A stretch of DNA of 34,709 bases from an uncultured Bacteroidales bacterium (lineage in GTDB: Bacteria; Bacteroidota; Bacteroidia; Bacteroidales; JACABE01), in contig CAIZXK010000151.1 in the NCBI GenBank assembly GCA_903936865.1, positions 1 through 34,709 of the forward strand, in the 5' to 3' direction. Both the position numbers and the translations under genes were made by a program. The notes under the pieces are model-generated. The model searched no databases, was not told the DNA's origin, and was given only the letters and a program-made list of their open reading frames with translations. Positions 11,372-18,754 of this stretch are shown here, in pieces. Positions within the stretch are counted from its first letter, which is position 1, and each line of letters begins with the position of its first letter.

Positions 11372-13198
11372 TTAAGAAATTATAGGATTTTCTTTAAAAT
11401 AATTCAACAAGATAGCGGTTTTAGCTTTTCCAACAACTTTTTGTAAATCTTCTTCACTTGATTTTTGAATTTTCTTAACTGATTTAAATTTTCTTAGTAA
11501 TGTTTGTGCAGTAGTAAATCCAATGCCTTCAATTTCAGTTAAAACCGATTTAATTGTTCCTTTATCTCTTTTGCTGCGATGATGGGTAATCCCAAATCGA
11601 TGTGCTTCGTCTCGCATTTGCTGAATAATTTTCAATGTTTCAGATTTTTTATCAAGATACATTGGGATGGAATCTTCGGGATAATAGATTTCTTCCAGTT
11701 TTTTTGCAATACCAATAATGCTGATTTTCCCTCTAAGTCCTAAACTTTCGAGACTTTTAAGTGCAGAACTTAATTGCCCTTTGCCACCATCAACCACAAT
11801 AAGTTGTGGCAATGGTTGTTCCTCTTCCAGCAAACGATGGTAACGTCTGTAAATCACCTCTTCCATTGAAGCAAAATCGTTTGGTCCTTCCACTGTTTTA
11901 ATATTATAATGACGATATTCCTTCTTATCGGGTTTTGCATTTTTAAAGACTACCATAGCCGATACAGGATAAGTTCCCTGAATATTTGAATTATCGAAAC
12001 ATTCAATATATTCAGGTAACTGATTTAATCTTAAATCTTTCATCATCTGATTAAGTACTCTTTTCGAATGCCTTTCGGGATCTACCAGGTCTTTTTGCTT
12101 TTGTTTATCTAATTTGTAGAATTTGGCATTGCGTTCCGATAAATCGAGCAATTGCTTTTTATCACCACGCTGAGGTACTGTTAATTCTATTTTTGGCCAA
12201 TCGATATCCAATGGAAAAGGGATAATAATCTCCCGGGAATTGCTGCTGAATCTTTGTCGCAAATCTATAATGGCAATAATAAGTAATTCTTCGGGTGTTT
12301 CGTCGAGTTTCTTTTTCAGTTCAATTGTATGAGTTTGGACAATAGCACCATCAATAACTTTAAGAAAGTTAACAAAACCAGAGTTTTCATCAGTAACAAT
12401 CGTAAAAACATCTACATTTTCAATATTCGGATTTACAATGGTTGATTTGCTTTTATAATTTCCCAAATGCTCTATTTTTTCCTTAATAATATGAGCTTTT
12501 TCAAATTCGAGCATATCAGCATAACTCATCATTTTTGATTTAAGCTGCTTTAGCACATTGGAAATATTACCTTTTATAATTTCCGTAATTTCTGTAATAG
12601 TTTGATTGTAATCATCTTCCTGCTGAAATCCTTCGCAGGGACCTTTGCAATTTTTGATATGATATTCGAGACAAACCTTATATTTCCCATTTTTTAAAGC
12701 CGTTTCAGAAAGATTGAGTTTGCAGTTTCTAATTTGATAAAGCTGGCGAATCAGCTCCAACAATGTATTCATCATCCTTACCGATGCATAAGGTCCAAAA
12801 TATTGAGAACCATCTTTGAGTACATATCTTGTAGGGAAAATACGTGGAAAAGGCTCGTTCTTAATACAAATCCATGGATAGGTTTTATCATCCTTCAGCA
12901 TTACATTGTAACGGGGCTGATATTTTTTTATCAGATTGTTTTCCAGAAGTAGAGCATCCAATTCTGTATCAACAATCATAAATTGAATATCGGAAATTTT
13001 CCGAACCAGAACTCCTATTTTACCATTTTCAAAATTTTCTTTATTAAAGTAAGAACTTACTCTTTTTTTAAGGTTTTTGGCTTTGCCAATATAAATAATT
13101 GTCCCTTTATCATCAAAATACTGATAAATACCCGGTTTTTCGGGTAAAGATTGAAGTATGGATTTTATTTTATCGTTGTATTTTGGTTGAGTAACCAT
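11372..13198 (-). CDS. uvrC: Excinuclease ABC subunit C
   Basis: Makes both incisions around a UvrB-bound lesion in nucleotide excision repair. In order: a GIY-YIG nuclease domain for the 3' cut (P-G-I-Y at 22-25, I-Y-I-G at 35-38, followed by K-A-K-N-L-K-K-R-V), a cysteine-rich central part, a UVR motif for UvrB contact (M-L-E-F-E-K-A-H-I-I-K-E-K-I), the RNase H-like endonuclease domain for the 5' cut (E-C-F-D-N-S-N-I-Q-G), and a C-terminal helix-hairpin-helix (I-E-G-I-G-F-T-T-A). Its 608 residues are normal for the family. It begins 11 bases after gldH and is followed after 50 bases by the GTPase gene, so the genes probably share a transcript. No unusual features. Confidence 0.97.
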   Translation of the reverse strand: MVTQPKYNDKIKSILQSLPEKPGIYQYFDDKGTIIYIGKAKNLKKRVSSYFNKENFENGKIGVLVRKISDIQFMIVDTELDALLLENNLIKKYQPRYNVMLKDDKTYPWICIKNEPFPRIFPTRYVLKDGSQYFGPYASVRMMNTLLELIRQLYQIRNCKLNLSETALKNGKYKVCLEYHIKNCKGPCEGFQQEDDYNQTITEITEIIKGNISNVLKQLKSKMMSYADMLEFEKAHIIKEKIEHLGNYKSKSTIVNPNIENVDVFTIVTDENSGFVNFLKVIDGAIVQTHTIELKKKLDETPEELLIIAIIDLRQRFSSNSREIIIPFPLDIDWPKIELTVPQRGDKKQLLDLSERNAKFYKLDKQKQKDLVDPERHSKRVLNQMMKDLRLNQLPEYIECFDNSNIQGTYPVSAMVVFKNAKPDKKEYRHYNIKTVEGPNDFASMEEVIYRRYHRLLEEEQPLPQLIVVDGGKGQLSSALKSLESLGLRGKISIIGIAKKLEEIYYPEDSIPMYLDKKSETLKIIQQMRDEAHRFGITHHRSKRDKGTIKSVLTEIEGIGFTTAQTLLRKFKSVKKIQKSSEEDLQKVVGKAKTAILLNYFKENPIIS

Positions 13199-13209
13199 TA
13201 AAGCGAATT

Positions 13210-13692
13210 TTAATCTTTCTCTTTTTTAGGAGATACTTTTTCTACAATTACTCCAAAATCCATTAAACCAACAACATCATAATAATCCATCAGATTATCA
13301 ATTTGAAATTTATAGGTTCCTGCTTTATTAAACGACATATTTTCTTTAACCAATAATTTTAAATCCCATAAATCACCAGCACCTTCACCCAAAAATTTTC
13401 CTTCAGCATCTTTTACTTTAAAAGTATGAACCGTTGTACGTTCTTCACCTTCAGGAGAATAAATTGTTAAATTGGTTTTAAGATCATCATAAGGATATTG
13501 GGTTATGTGACGACAGGTAAAATGAACATTATATTCTGATTTAATGTCGTTTATAGGTATTTCAAAAATTAAGGGTTTAAGTCGGTTCCATGTGTAATTT
13601 GGAAATTCCTGACGTTGTTCAAAAATTTTTCCCTTACTGCAAGCAGCAAATATAAATATGCCAACAAATAAAATAAAACCATTTTTTTTCAT
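13210..13692 (-). CDS. gldH: GldH-family gliding motility lipoprotein
   Basis: A 160-residue lipoprotein: K-K-N at the N-terminus, a hydrophobic core, and the lipobox F-A-A-C with C18 as the lipidated residue. The mature part is a predicted beta-sandwich with the family layout (Y-N-V-H-F-T-C-R-H; L-T-I-Y-S-P-E-G-E; G-K-F-L-G-E-G-A-G-D-L-W-D; F-N-K-A-G-T-Y-K-F-Q-I). GldH is needed for gliding in Flavobacterium, but homologs are widespread in non-gliding Bacteroidota, so gliding cannot be concluded from this gene alone. It sits between the TerC-family gene (18 bases upstream) and uvrC (11 bases downstream), a tight operon-like arrangement. Family call is based on recalled sequence pattern and length. 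Confidence 0.8.
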   Translation of the reverse strand: MKKNGFILFVGIFIFAACSKGKIFEQRQEFPNYTWNRLKPLIFEIPINDIKSEYNVHFTCRHITQYPYDDLKTNLTIYSPEGEERTTVHTFKVKDAEGKFLGEGAGDLWDLKLLVKENMSFNKAGTYKFQIDNLMDYYDVVGLMDFGVIVEKVSPKKEKD

Positions 13693-13710
13693 ATCTGAGT
13701 AATTAAAAAG

Positions 13711-14760
13711 TTAAACATTTTCTTTTTTAGGAAATGCCAAGGAAGCCAATACACTTACGACTAATATTGCTAAAACAACATATAAAGAGTGAGCTGTTGT
13801 AAAACCAATTTCTTTGAGCCAATCATGTATTAACATCTTTATGCCAATAAAAGTAAGCAATGCTGCTAATCCAACTTTTAAGTAATGGAATTTGTCCATT
13901 ACATTGCTTAATAAGAAAAACAATGAACGCAAACCTATTATTGCAAATATATTAGAAAAAAATACAATATAAGGATCTTTGGTTATAGAGAAAATGGCAG
14001 GAACTGAATCAACAGCAAAAATAACATCTGTAAATTCTATTACTAATAATACGATAAATAAAGGTGTTATATAAGTTTTACCAGCTTTTCTAATAAAAAA
14101 ATTCTGTTTTACATAACGAGGATAAACTGAAAAATATTTGGATGCAAACTTTACAACAGGATGTTTATGGGTTTCCATTTTATCTTCTTTATTTCGGGTA
14201 ATAAACATTTTAACACCAGTGAAAATCAGCAATAACCCAAAAACGTATAAAATCCAGGCAAATTCCTGAATTAATGCAGCACTTAGGAAAATGAATATAA
14301 AACGCATGATAATGGCTCCGATAATTCCCCAGAACAATACTCTTTTATAGTATTTTTGTTGTACTCCAAATGCTAGGAAAATAAGAATCATAACAAAAAC
14401 ATTATCTACAGAAAGTGCATATTCAATAAGATAACCGGTAATATATTCCAACGATAAGTTATTTCGATATATCTGTATAGCAGTTTCAAAATCAAGACCT
14501 TCTATTTTAATTTGATGATCATGAATTTTTGTAATATATTTTAATCTTTCCATCGTATCAATTCCATGAATCCAATCACCATGAAGTTTTAATATAAAGT
14601 AAAAAATTATGGAAATTGTAACCCAAACGATAGTCCAGGAAATAGATTCCTTGAATGATATAATATGACTGTTTTTACCAACCACACCCAGATCAATATA
14701 CATCATAAGGCCTATAAAGGCTAAAAAGATTGTAAAAAAGATGATTTCATTCCAATTCAT
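13711..14760 (-). CDS. TerC/Alx-family integral membrane metal transporter
   Basis: A 349-residue protein with about nine hydrophobic helices. TerC hallmarks are two acidic membrane motifs: E-Y-A-L-S-V-D-N-V-F (D119) and E-F-T-D-V-I-F-A-V-D-S-V-P-A (near residue 240), followed by the A-I-I-G-L-R-S-L-F-F motif. The two acidic clusters are the presumed metal-binding sites. Characterised relatives such as Alx and YceF act in manganese export, which I infer as the likely role. The soluble insertion between helices (about residues 65-105) is longer than in short TerC proteins. A -7-like box CAAAAATA (14781-14788, minus-strand TATTTTTG) lies just upstream. No yybP-ykoY-type manganese riboswitch is visible, as the space before the gene is short and holds a terminator. 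Confidence 0.9.
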   Translation of the reverse strand: MNWNEIIFFTIFLAFIGLMMYIDLGVVGKNSHIISFKESISWTIVWVTISIIFYFILKLHGDWIHGIDTMERLKYITKIHDHQIKIEGLDFETAIQIYRNNLSLEYITGYLIEYALSVDNVFVMILIFLAFGVQQKYYKRVLFWGIIGAIIMRFIFIFLSAALIQEFAWILYVFGLLLIFTGVKMFITRNKEDKMETHKHPVVKFASKYFSVYPRYVKQNFFIRKAGKTYITPLFIVLLVIEFTDVIFAVDSVPAIFSITKDPYIVFFSNIFAIIGLRSLFFLLSNVMDKFHYLKVGLAALLTFIGIKMLIHDWLKEIGFTTAHSLYVVLAILVVSVLASLAFPKKENV

Positions 14761-14780
14761 AGCGTGTTTTTATTTTGCTG

Positions 14781-14788
14781 CAAAAATA
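14781..14788 (-). promoter_or_regulatory. Candidate -7 box for the terC-gldH-uvrC run
   Basis: TATTTTTG on the minus strand fits the Bacteroidota -7 consensus TAnnTTTG and would give a leader of about 14 bases. No convincing -33 TTTG is seen at the proper distance, so it is tentative. Confidence 0.4.
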
Positions 14789-14830
14789 ATTATTTAAAAT
14801 GTAATTTTAGTACGTTGATTTAAATAAACA

Positions 14831-14861
14831 AAAAAGTCATCAAAATAATTGATGACTTTTT
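14831..14861 (-). terminator. Intrinsic terminator after the M56 sensor gene
   Basis: Perfect 13-bp stem (AAAAAGTCATCAA at 14831-14843 with its complement at 14849-14861) and a five-base loop. Read on the minus strand it ends in a T run, placed right after the stop of the BlaR1-like gene and before the terC promoter. Confidence 0.92.
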
Positions 14862-14893
14862 ATTATAATCTACAATAAAACATTAATTAACAA

Positions 14894-16156
14894 CTACTTC
14901 TTTTCATTGCTTAATTTAAATTTAATTGGTAAATTAAACTGAACCCTGACAGCTTTCCCTTTTTGAGTTCCTGGTTTCCACTTTTTCGACATAAGTTTTA
15001 CTACCCGAATAGCTTCATTATCCAATGAAGCATTAACACCTCGAATTGCTTTCACTCCAGTCACTGCTCCATCCTTTTCAACAATAAAACTAACGTAAAC
15101 CGTTCCTTCAATTCCATTTTTTCTTTCATTTTCAGGATAATTTACGTTTTTAATAAGAAAATCGGTCATTGCTTTTTGTCCTCCAATGTATTCAGGCTGA
15201 TTTTCAACAACCTCAAAAACTTCCTCTTTTGATTGAGGAATTGTAAGTAAAACTGGAGCAACCTTTAGAGAAACTGGTTTCAAATTCATAGCAAACGATT
15301 TCTCAATTTTAATTGAAGGAATAAGCCAAAGTATTCCTATCACCGGTAATACCAATGCATATTTAATTAAAGATGAATTGGTTGATTTTTGTTTTGACAT
15401 CATAATCATGCGTTTTTTTATTAATGAATTAAAATTATTAATTGGTTTCCAATCGTTAATGCCCGTTGCAACTGAAAGCATAAGCGTTTGATAACCTTTT
15501 TTGTCGCATCCTTTACTGATTACGCCTTCGTCAGCTAAATATTCGTGTATTTCACGGAAAGAAGCTTTGTACAACCATATAAAAGGGTTGAACCAATGAA
15601 AGATACAAATTATTTCAACCAACAGAATATCCAACGTGTGAAATTGATTTACATGTACACTTTCGTGTAAAATTATTTTGTCAATATCATCACTGCTATT
15701 ATTTTTGTTTATGAAAATTAAATTAAAAAAAGAAAAAGGGGGATGATCATCCGTATATATAATGGTTGAGTTTTCATTATAATTTTGGGAAATAATGTAT
15801 AATCTGAGTATATGAAGTATCTGAATTAGTAATCTTACCAATAAGAAACCTGTAATTAAAAGGTAAGTATCTAAAATCACAGTAAGAAAACTGAAAATAG
15901 ATGAATTTGATTGATTTATAACATCCTGATAAAAAGTAATTTCTGGTAAGAGTATCGTATTTATTGTATTTCCATTTGAAAATGAAACTATTTTCATTAT
16001 AAGTGGAAATATAAGGCAAGATATTAAAATTGATACAAATAGAAATAGTCTGTTAAGTTTAAAATACATTTCATTTTTCAATGAAAAACGATAAGGTATA
16101 ATCATTAAACTTAAATAAATGCTTGATTTTAAAATATATTCAAAGAATGTTTCCAT
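14894..16156 (-). CDS. BlaR1/MecR1-type M56 membrane peptidase with TonB-like C-terminus
   Basis: A 420-residue membrane protein paired with the BlaI-type repressor gene 8 bases upstream. Three or four N-terminal helices (about 10-25, 36-58, 88-122) flank a cytoplasmic M56 zinc metalloprotease domain with H-E-S-V-H (H164, E165, H168) and the downstream H-E-Y-L-A-D (204-209), then a further membrane helix (about 262-280). Where BlaR1 has a beta-lactam-binding sensor, this protein has a short linker and a TonB C-terminal domain (about 335-417: G-T-V-Y-V-S-F-I-V-E-K-D-G). So the signal is unlikely to be a beta-lactam bound as in BlaR1. By family, protease activation would inactivate the repressor. 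A terminator follows. The domain order is common in Bacteroidota; the inducer is unknown. Confidence 0.9.
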   Translation of the reverse strand: METFFEYILKSSIYLSLMIIPYRFSLKNEMYFKLNRLFLFVSILISCLIFPLIMKIVSFSNGNTINTILLPEITFYQDVINQSNSSIFSFLTVILDTYLLITGFLLVRLLIQILHILRLYIISQNYNENSTIIYTDDHPPFSFFNLIFINKNNSSDDIDKIILHESVHVNQFHTLDILLVEIICIFHWFNPFIWLYKASFREIHEYLADEGVISKGCDKKGYQTLMLSVATGINDWKPINNFNSLIKKRMIMMSKQKSTNSSLIKYALVLPVIGILWLIPSIKIEKSFAMNLKPVSLKVAPVLLTIPQSKEEVFEVVENQPEYIGGQKAMTDFLIKNVNYPENERKNGIEGTVYVSFIVEKDGAVTGVKAIRGVNASLDNEAIRVVKLMSKKWKPGTQKGKAVRVQFNLPIKFKLSNEKK

Positions 16157-16164
16157 TGTGTTTA

Positions 16165-16536
16165 TTATTTTTGTTTAGAAATCTCCTCATCAAGTAAAAT
16201 TCTAACTTCTTCTAATTCTTTCAGTGATAATTGTTTGTCAGTTGCAAAAAAAGAAACTAATTGCTGAAATGAATTACTGAAATAATTTTTGACAACATTT
16301 CCCATTAGCTCATTACGATAATCTTCTTTAGCAACTAAAGGAAAATATTCATGTGTTTTTCCATAAGCTTTATAGCCAACAAATTTTTTCTTCTCCAGAA
16401 TTCTTACGATGGTTGAAACCGTATTATACGCTGGCTTCGGCTCTTCAATCTTATCAAGGATGTCTTTTACAAAACCTTGATTTATATCCCAGATTATCTG
16501 CATTATTTGTTCTTCAGCTTTTGTAAGTTCTTTCAT
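16165..16536 (-). CDS. BlaI/MecI/CopY-family transcriptional repressor
   Basis: A 123-residue winged-helix repressor. The DNA-binding part (about residues 1-75) shows the BlaI pattern: L-T-K-A-E-E-Q-I-M-Q-I-I-W, then P-A-Y-N-T-V-S-T-I-V-R-I-L-E-K-K as recognition helix and the wing Y-K-A-Y-G-K-T-H-E-Y. The C-terminal part is the helical dimerisation domain that the partner M56 protease is expected to cleave. It is the first gene of a two-gene operon with the sensor peptidase. Two matching inverted repeats lie over its promoter (16573-16588 and 16593-16608), so autoregulation is likely. Family assignment is firm; targets beyond its own operon cannot be read from here. Confidence 0.93.
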   Translation of the reverse strand: MKELTKAEEQIMQIIWDINQGFVKDILDKIEEPKPAYNTVSTIVRILEKKKFVGYKAYGKTHEYFPLVAKEDYRNELMGNVVKNYFSNSFQQLVSFFATDKQLSLKELEEVRILLDEEISKQK

Positions 16537-16563
16537 TATTTTTTAACGTTTAAAATTCAATTA

Positions 16564-16571
16564 CAAAGATA
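16564..16571 (-). promoter_or_regulatory. -7 box of the blaI-type operon
   Basis: CAAAGATA on the plus strand is TATCTTTG on the minus strand, an exact match to TAnnTTTG. It would start transcription about 22 bases before the repressor ATG. The expected -33 region lies inside the second operator candidate, and no clear TTTG is present there. Confidence 0.6.
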
Positions 16572-16572
16572 C

Positions 16573-16608
16573 AACTAAAAACGTAGTTATAGAACTAATA
16601 TTGTAGTT
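16573..16608. promoter_or_regulatory. Two BlaI-type operator candidates
   Basis: Two inverted repeats of the form AACTA-N6-TAGTT lie at 16573-16588 and 16593-16608, centres 20 bases apart (about two helical turns). They occupy the space directly upstream of the -7 box. On the minus strand they contain ACTAC half-sites resembling the known BlaI/MecI operator core ACTACA/TGTAGT, which fits repression by the product of the adjacent gene. Confidence 0.65.
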
Positions 16609-16754
16609 ATTTTGTTAAAAATTCAATAATATTAAAAAATTGTATATAGTTTGCTGAATTTCAAGGACTATTAAAAAAAATATAAACCTTTGATTTGGAA
16701 CTTTTTTTTAATTACTTCGTATATAGCTAATTATTAAATACGTTTATTTATAGA

Positions 16755-17819
16755 ATGAATTTTACCGGTTTATTATTACTTCCATTGTCTGTTATCTATG
16801 GTTTTATAGTCTATTTCAGAAATAAACTATTTGATTTTGGTATTTTAAAATCTAAAAAATTTAATTTACCAATAATTTCAGTAGGTAATCTAAGCATGGG
16901 AGGAACGGGAAAAACACCTCAGATTGAATATTTAATCAGATTATTAATAAAAGATTTTAAAATTGCCACATTAAGTAGAGGTTACGGAAGAAAAAGTAAA
17001 GGCTTTATACTTGTTGACGATAAATCAAATTCAACAATAGCTGGCGATGAACCTATGCAATACCGAACTAAATTTCCTGAAATTACTGTTGCATTGGACG
17101 AAAAAAGAGTAAATGGTGTAAACAGGATTTTAAATGAAAAACCAGAAATTGAAGTTATTTTACTGGATGATGCATTTCAGCACCGTTATATTAAACCAGG
17201 TTTATCTATTTTATTAACTGATTTTTACAAACCATTTTCACATGATTATATATTCCCATCAGGTACATTAAGAGAAGCGAGAAATAATATGAAACGTGCA
17301 AATATTATTATTGTAACAAAAAGTCCTCGGATTTTATCTCCCATAACCCGCAAATCAATGGAAGAAGAAATGAAAATAAATCCAGTTCAAAAAGTGTATT
17401 ACTCTTATATTGAATATGGTAAATTAATTCCTTTAAATTCGTATTCAGAAAAACTTGAATTAAGCAAAATTTCAACTATATTAATGATTTCTGGAATAGC
17501 TAATCCATATCCACTTCAAGAACAACTAAAAACCATGGCAGATAATGTTGAAAGCATTATTTTTAAAGATCATTACCAGTTTGAGCAAAATGATGCCATT
17601 AAAATTAAAGATACTTTTAATGCTATTTTCTCTAAAAATAAGATAATTGTAACTACTGAAAAAGATGCCATGCGAATAAAAGATACCGATTTATTGAAAA
17701 ATTTTGTAGATTTGCCGATCTTTTATTTGCCAATAGAAGTAAGATTTCATAAAAATGATAAAGAAAAGTTTGATAAACAAATAATTGACTATGTTAGAAA
17801 AAATAAACCAAACCACTGA
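16755..17819 (+). CDS. lpxK: Tetraacyldisaccharide 4'-kinase
   Basis: Phosphorylates the 4' position of the lipid A disaccharide precursor at the inner membrane, so the organism makes lipid A. The 354-residue protein has an N-terminal hydrophobic anchor (about residues 4-22), the LpxK Walker A region S-V-G-N-L-S-M-G-G-T-G-K-T-P (42-55), S-R-G-Y-G-R-K just after, and L-L-D-D-A-F-Q-H-R, the Walker B-like motif of the family. Length is normal. The ATG at 16755 is the natural start; there is no Shine-Dalgarno and no convincing promoter in the A/T-rich 218-base gap behind the blaI gene. Its last 29 bases overlap the start of the phosphorylase gene, indicating translational coupling. Confidence 0.96.
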   Translation: MNFTGLLLLPLSVIYGFIVYFRNKLFDFGILKSKKFNLPIISVGNLSMGGTGKTPQIEYLIRLLIKDFKIATLSRGYGRKSKGFILVDDKSNSTIAGDEPMQYRTKFPEITVALDEKRVNGVNRILNEKPEIEVILLDDAFQHRYIKPGLSILLTDFYKPFSHDYIFPSGTLREARNNMKRANIIIVTKSPRILSPITRKSMEEEMKINPVQKVYYSYIEYGKLIPLNSYSEKLELSKISTILMISGIANPYPLQEQLKTMADNVESIIFKDHYQFEQNDAIKIKDTFNAIFSKNKIIVTTEKDAMRIKDTDLLKNFVDLPIFYLPIEVRFHKNDKEKFDKQIIDYVRKNKPNH

Positions 17820-18609
17820 ATTTATTCAAAAGCAAATTAATTTTGAACCTGAAATAGGAATTATATTAGGCACCGGATTAGGTAATCTTACCAGCGAAAT
17901 TGATATTAAATTTAAAATACCATATTCGGAAATACCAAATTTCCCAGTTTCGACTGTTGAAGGACATAGCGGACAATTAATCTTTGGTATTCTGGGGAAC
18001 AAAAAAGTTGTTGCCATGCAAGGTCGTTTTCATTACTATGAAGGCTATACAATGAAAGAGGTTACTTTCCCTATCCGTGTATTAAAAATGCTGGGAATTA
18101 AATTGTTGGTACTTTCAAATGCCAGCGGAGGAGTAAATCCTAATTTTAAAGTTGGTGATATGATGATTATAACCGATCATATAAATATGATGGGAGACAA
18201 TCCTTTATTAGGCAAAAATGATGACAGACTTGGACCACGTTTTCCCGATATGCACATTCCCTATGATAAAACATTGATTGAGAAAGGAATTGAAATTTCA
18301 AAAAAGTTTAATGTTAATTATCAGTTAGGCGTTTATGTGGGTGTTACCGGACCAACATACGAAACACCGGCAGAATATAAGCTATTCAGGATAATTGGTG
18401 GTGATGCAGTTGGAATGTCAACAGTACCCGAAGTTATTGTAGCCCGACATTGCAATATTCCATGTTTTGCAGTTTCTGTAATTACTGATTTGGGCGTTGA
18501 AGGTATGATTATGGAAATTTCTCATCAGGAAGTTATAGCAGCAGCAAAAGCAGCAGAACCTAAAATGACTCAGGTAATTAAAGAGCTCATTACTACTGTT
18601 GTATTATAA
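17791..18609 (+). CDS. Trimeric-type purine nucleoside phosphorylase
   Basis: Cleaves purine nucleosides with phosphate to free base and ribose 1-phosphate in purine salvage. The 272-residue protein has the low-molecular-mass (trimeric) family motifs: G-I-I-L-G-T-G-L-G (23-31), V-E-G-H-S-G-Q (56-62), G-R-F-H-Y-Y-E-G-Y (78-86), S-N-A-S-G-G-V-N (109-116) and G-P-T-Y-E-T-P-A-E (187-195), where E191 matches the base-binding glutamate. The other base-contact residue, Asn243 in human enzyme, appears as Asp (D233 in V-I-T-D-L-G). I chose ATG 17791 over a TTG two codons earlier. The gene starts inside lpxK in another frame and ends before a strong terminator. Adenine deaminase downstream at 22.3 kb belongs to the same salvage theme. 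Confidence 0.93.
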   Translation: MLEKINQTTEFIQKQINFEPEIGIILGTGLGNLTSEIDIKFKIPYSEIPNFPVSTVEGHSGQLIFGILGNKKVVAMQGRFHYYEGYTMKEVTFPIRVLKMLGIKLLVLSNASGGVNPNFKVGDMMIITDHINMMGDNPLLGKNDDRLGPRFPDMHIPYDKTLIEKGIEISKKFNVNYQLGVYVGVTGPTYETPAEYKLFRIIGGDAVGMSTVPEVIVARHCNIPCFAVSVITDLGVEGMIMEISHQEVIAAAKAAEPKMTQVIKELITTVVL

Positions 18610-18627
18610 AGAACGTTTCTTTTTAAT

Positions 18628-18663
18628 AAAAAAGCCTGAAAATTTAAATTTTCAGGCTTTTTT
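18628..18663. terminator. Intrinsic terminator after lpxK-phosphorylase operon
   Basis: A perfect 36-base palindrome centred at 18645/18646 with GCCTGAAAATTT arms and flanking A and T runs. It follows the phosphorylase stop by 18 bases and precedes the M16 promoter. Confidence 0.93.
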
Positions 18664-18696
18664 ATACCGATGAAATCCACTCTTTTGTCGAAAAGA

Positions 18697-18727
18697 TTTG
18701 TTGTGTGCATTAAAAGTACTATTTTTG
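18697..18727 (+). promoter_or_regulatory. Housekeeping-type promoter of the M16 protease gene
   Basis: TTTG (18697-18700), a 19-base spacer, then TATTTTTG (18720-18727): a full match to the Bacteroidota -33/-7 consensus. Expected start of transcription is near 18734, giving a leader of about 20 bases. Confidence 0.8.
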
Positions 18728-18754
18728 TTTAAATTTATTTAATACCATTTAAAA

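Noticed and set aside
14761-14893. Manganese (yybP-ykoY) riboswitch before the TerC-family gene
   Set aside because: The short gap holds the terminator of the upstream operon and a -7 box; no conserved riboswitch helices fit.
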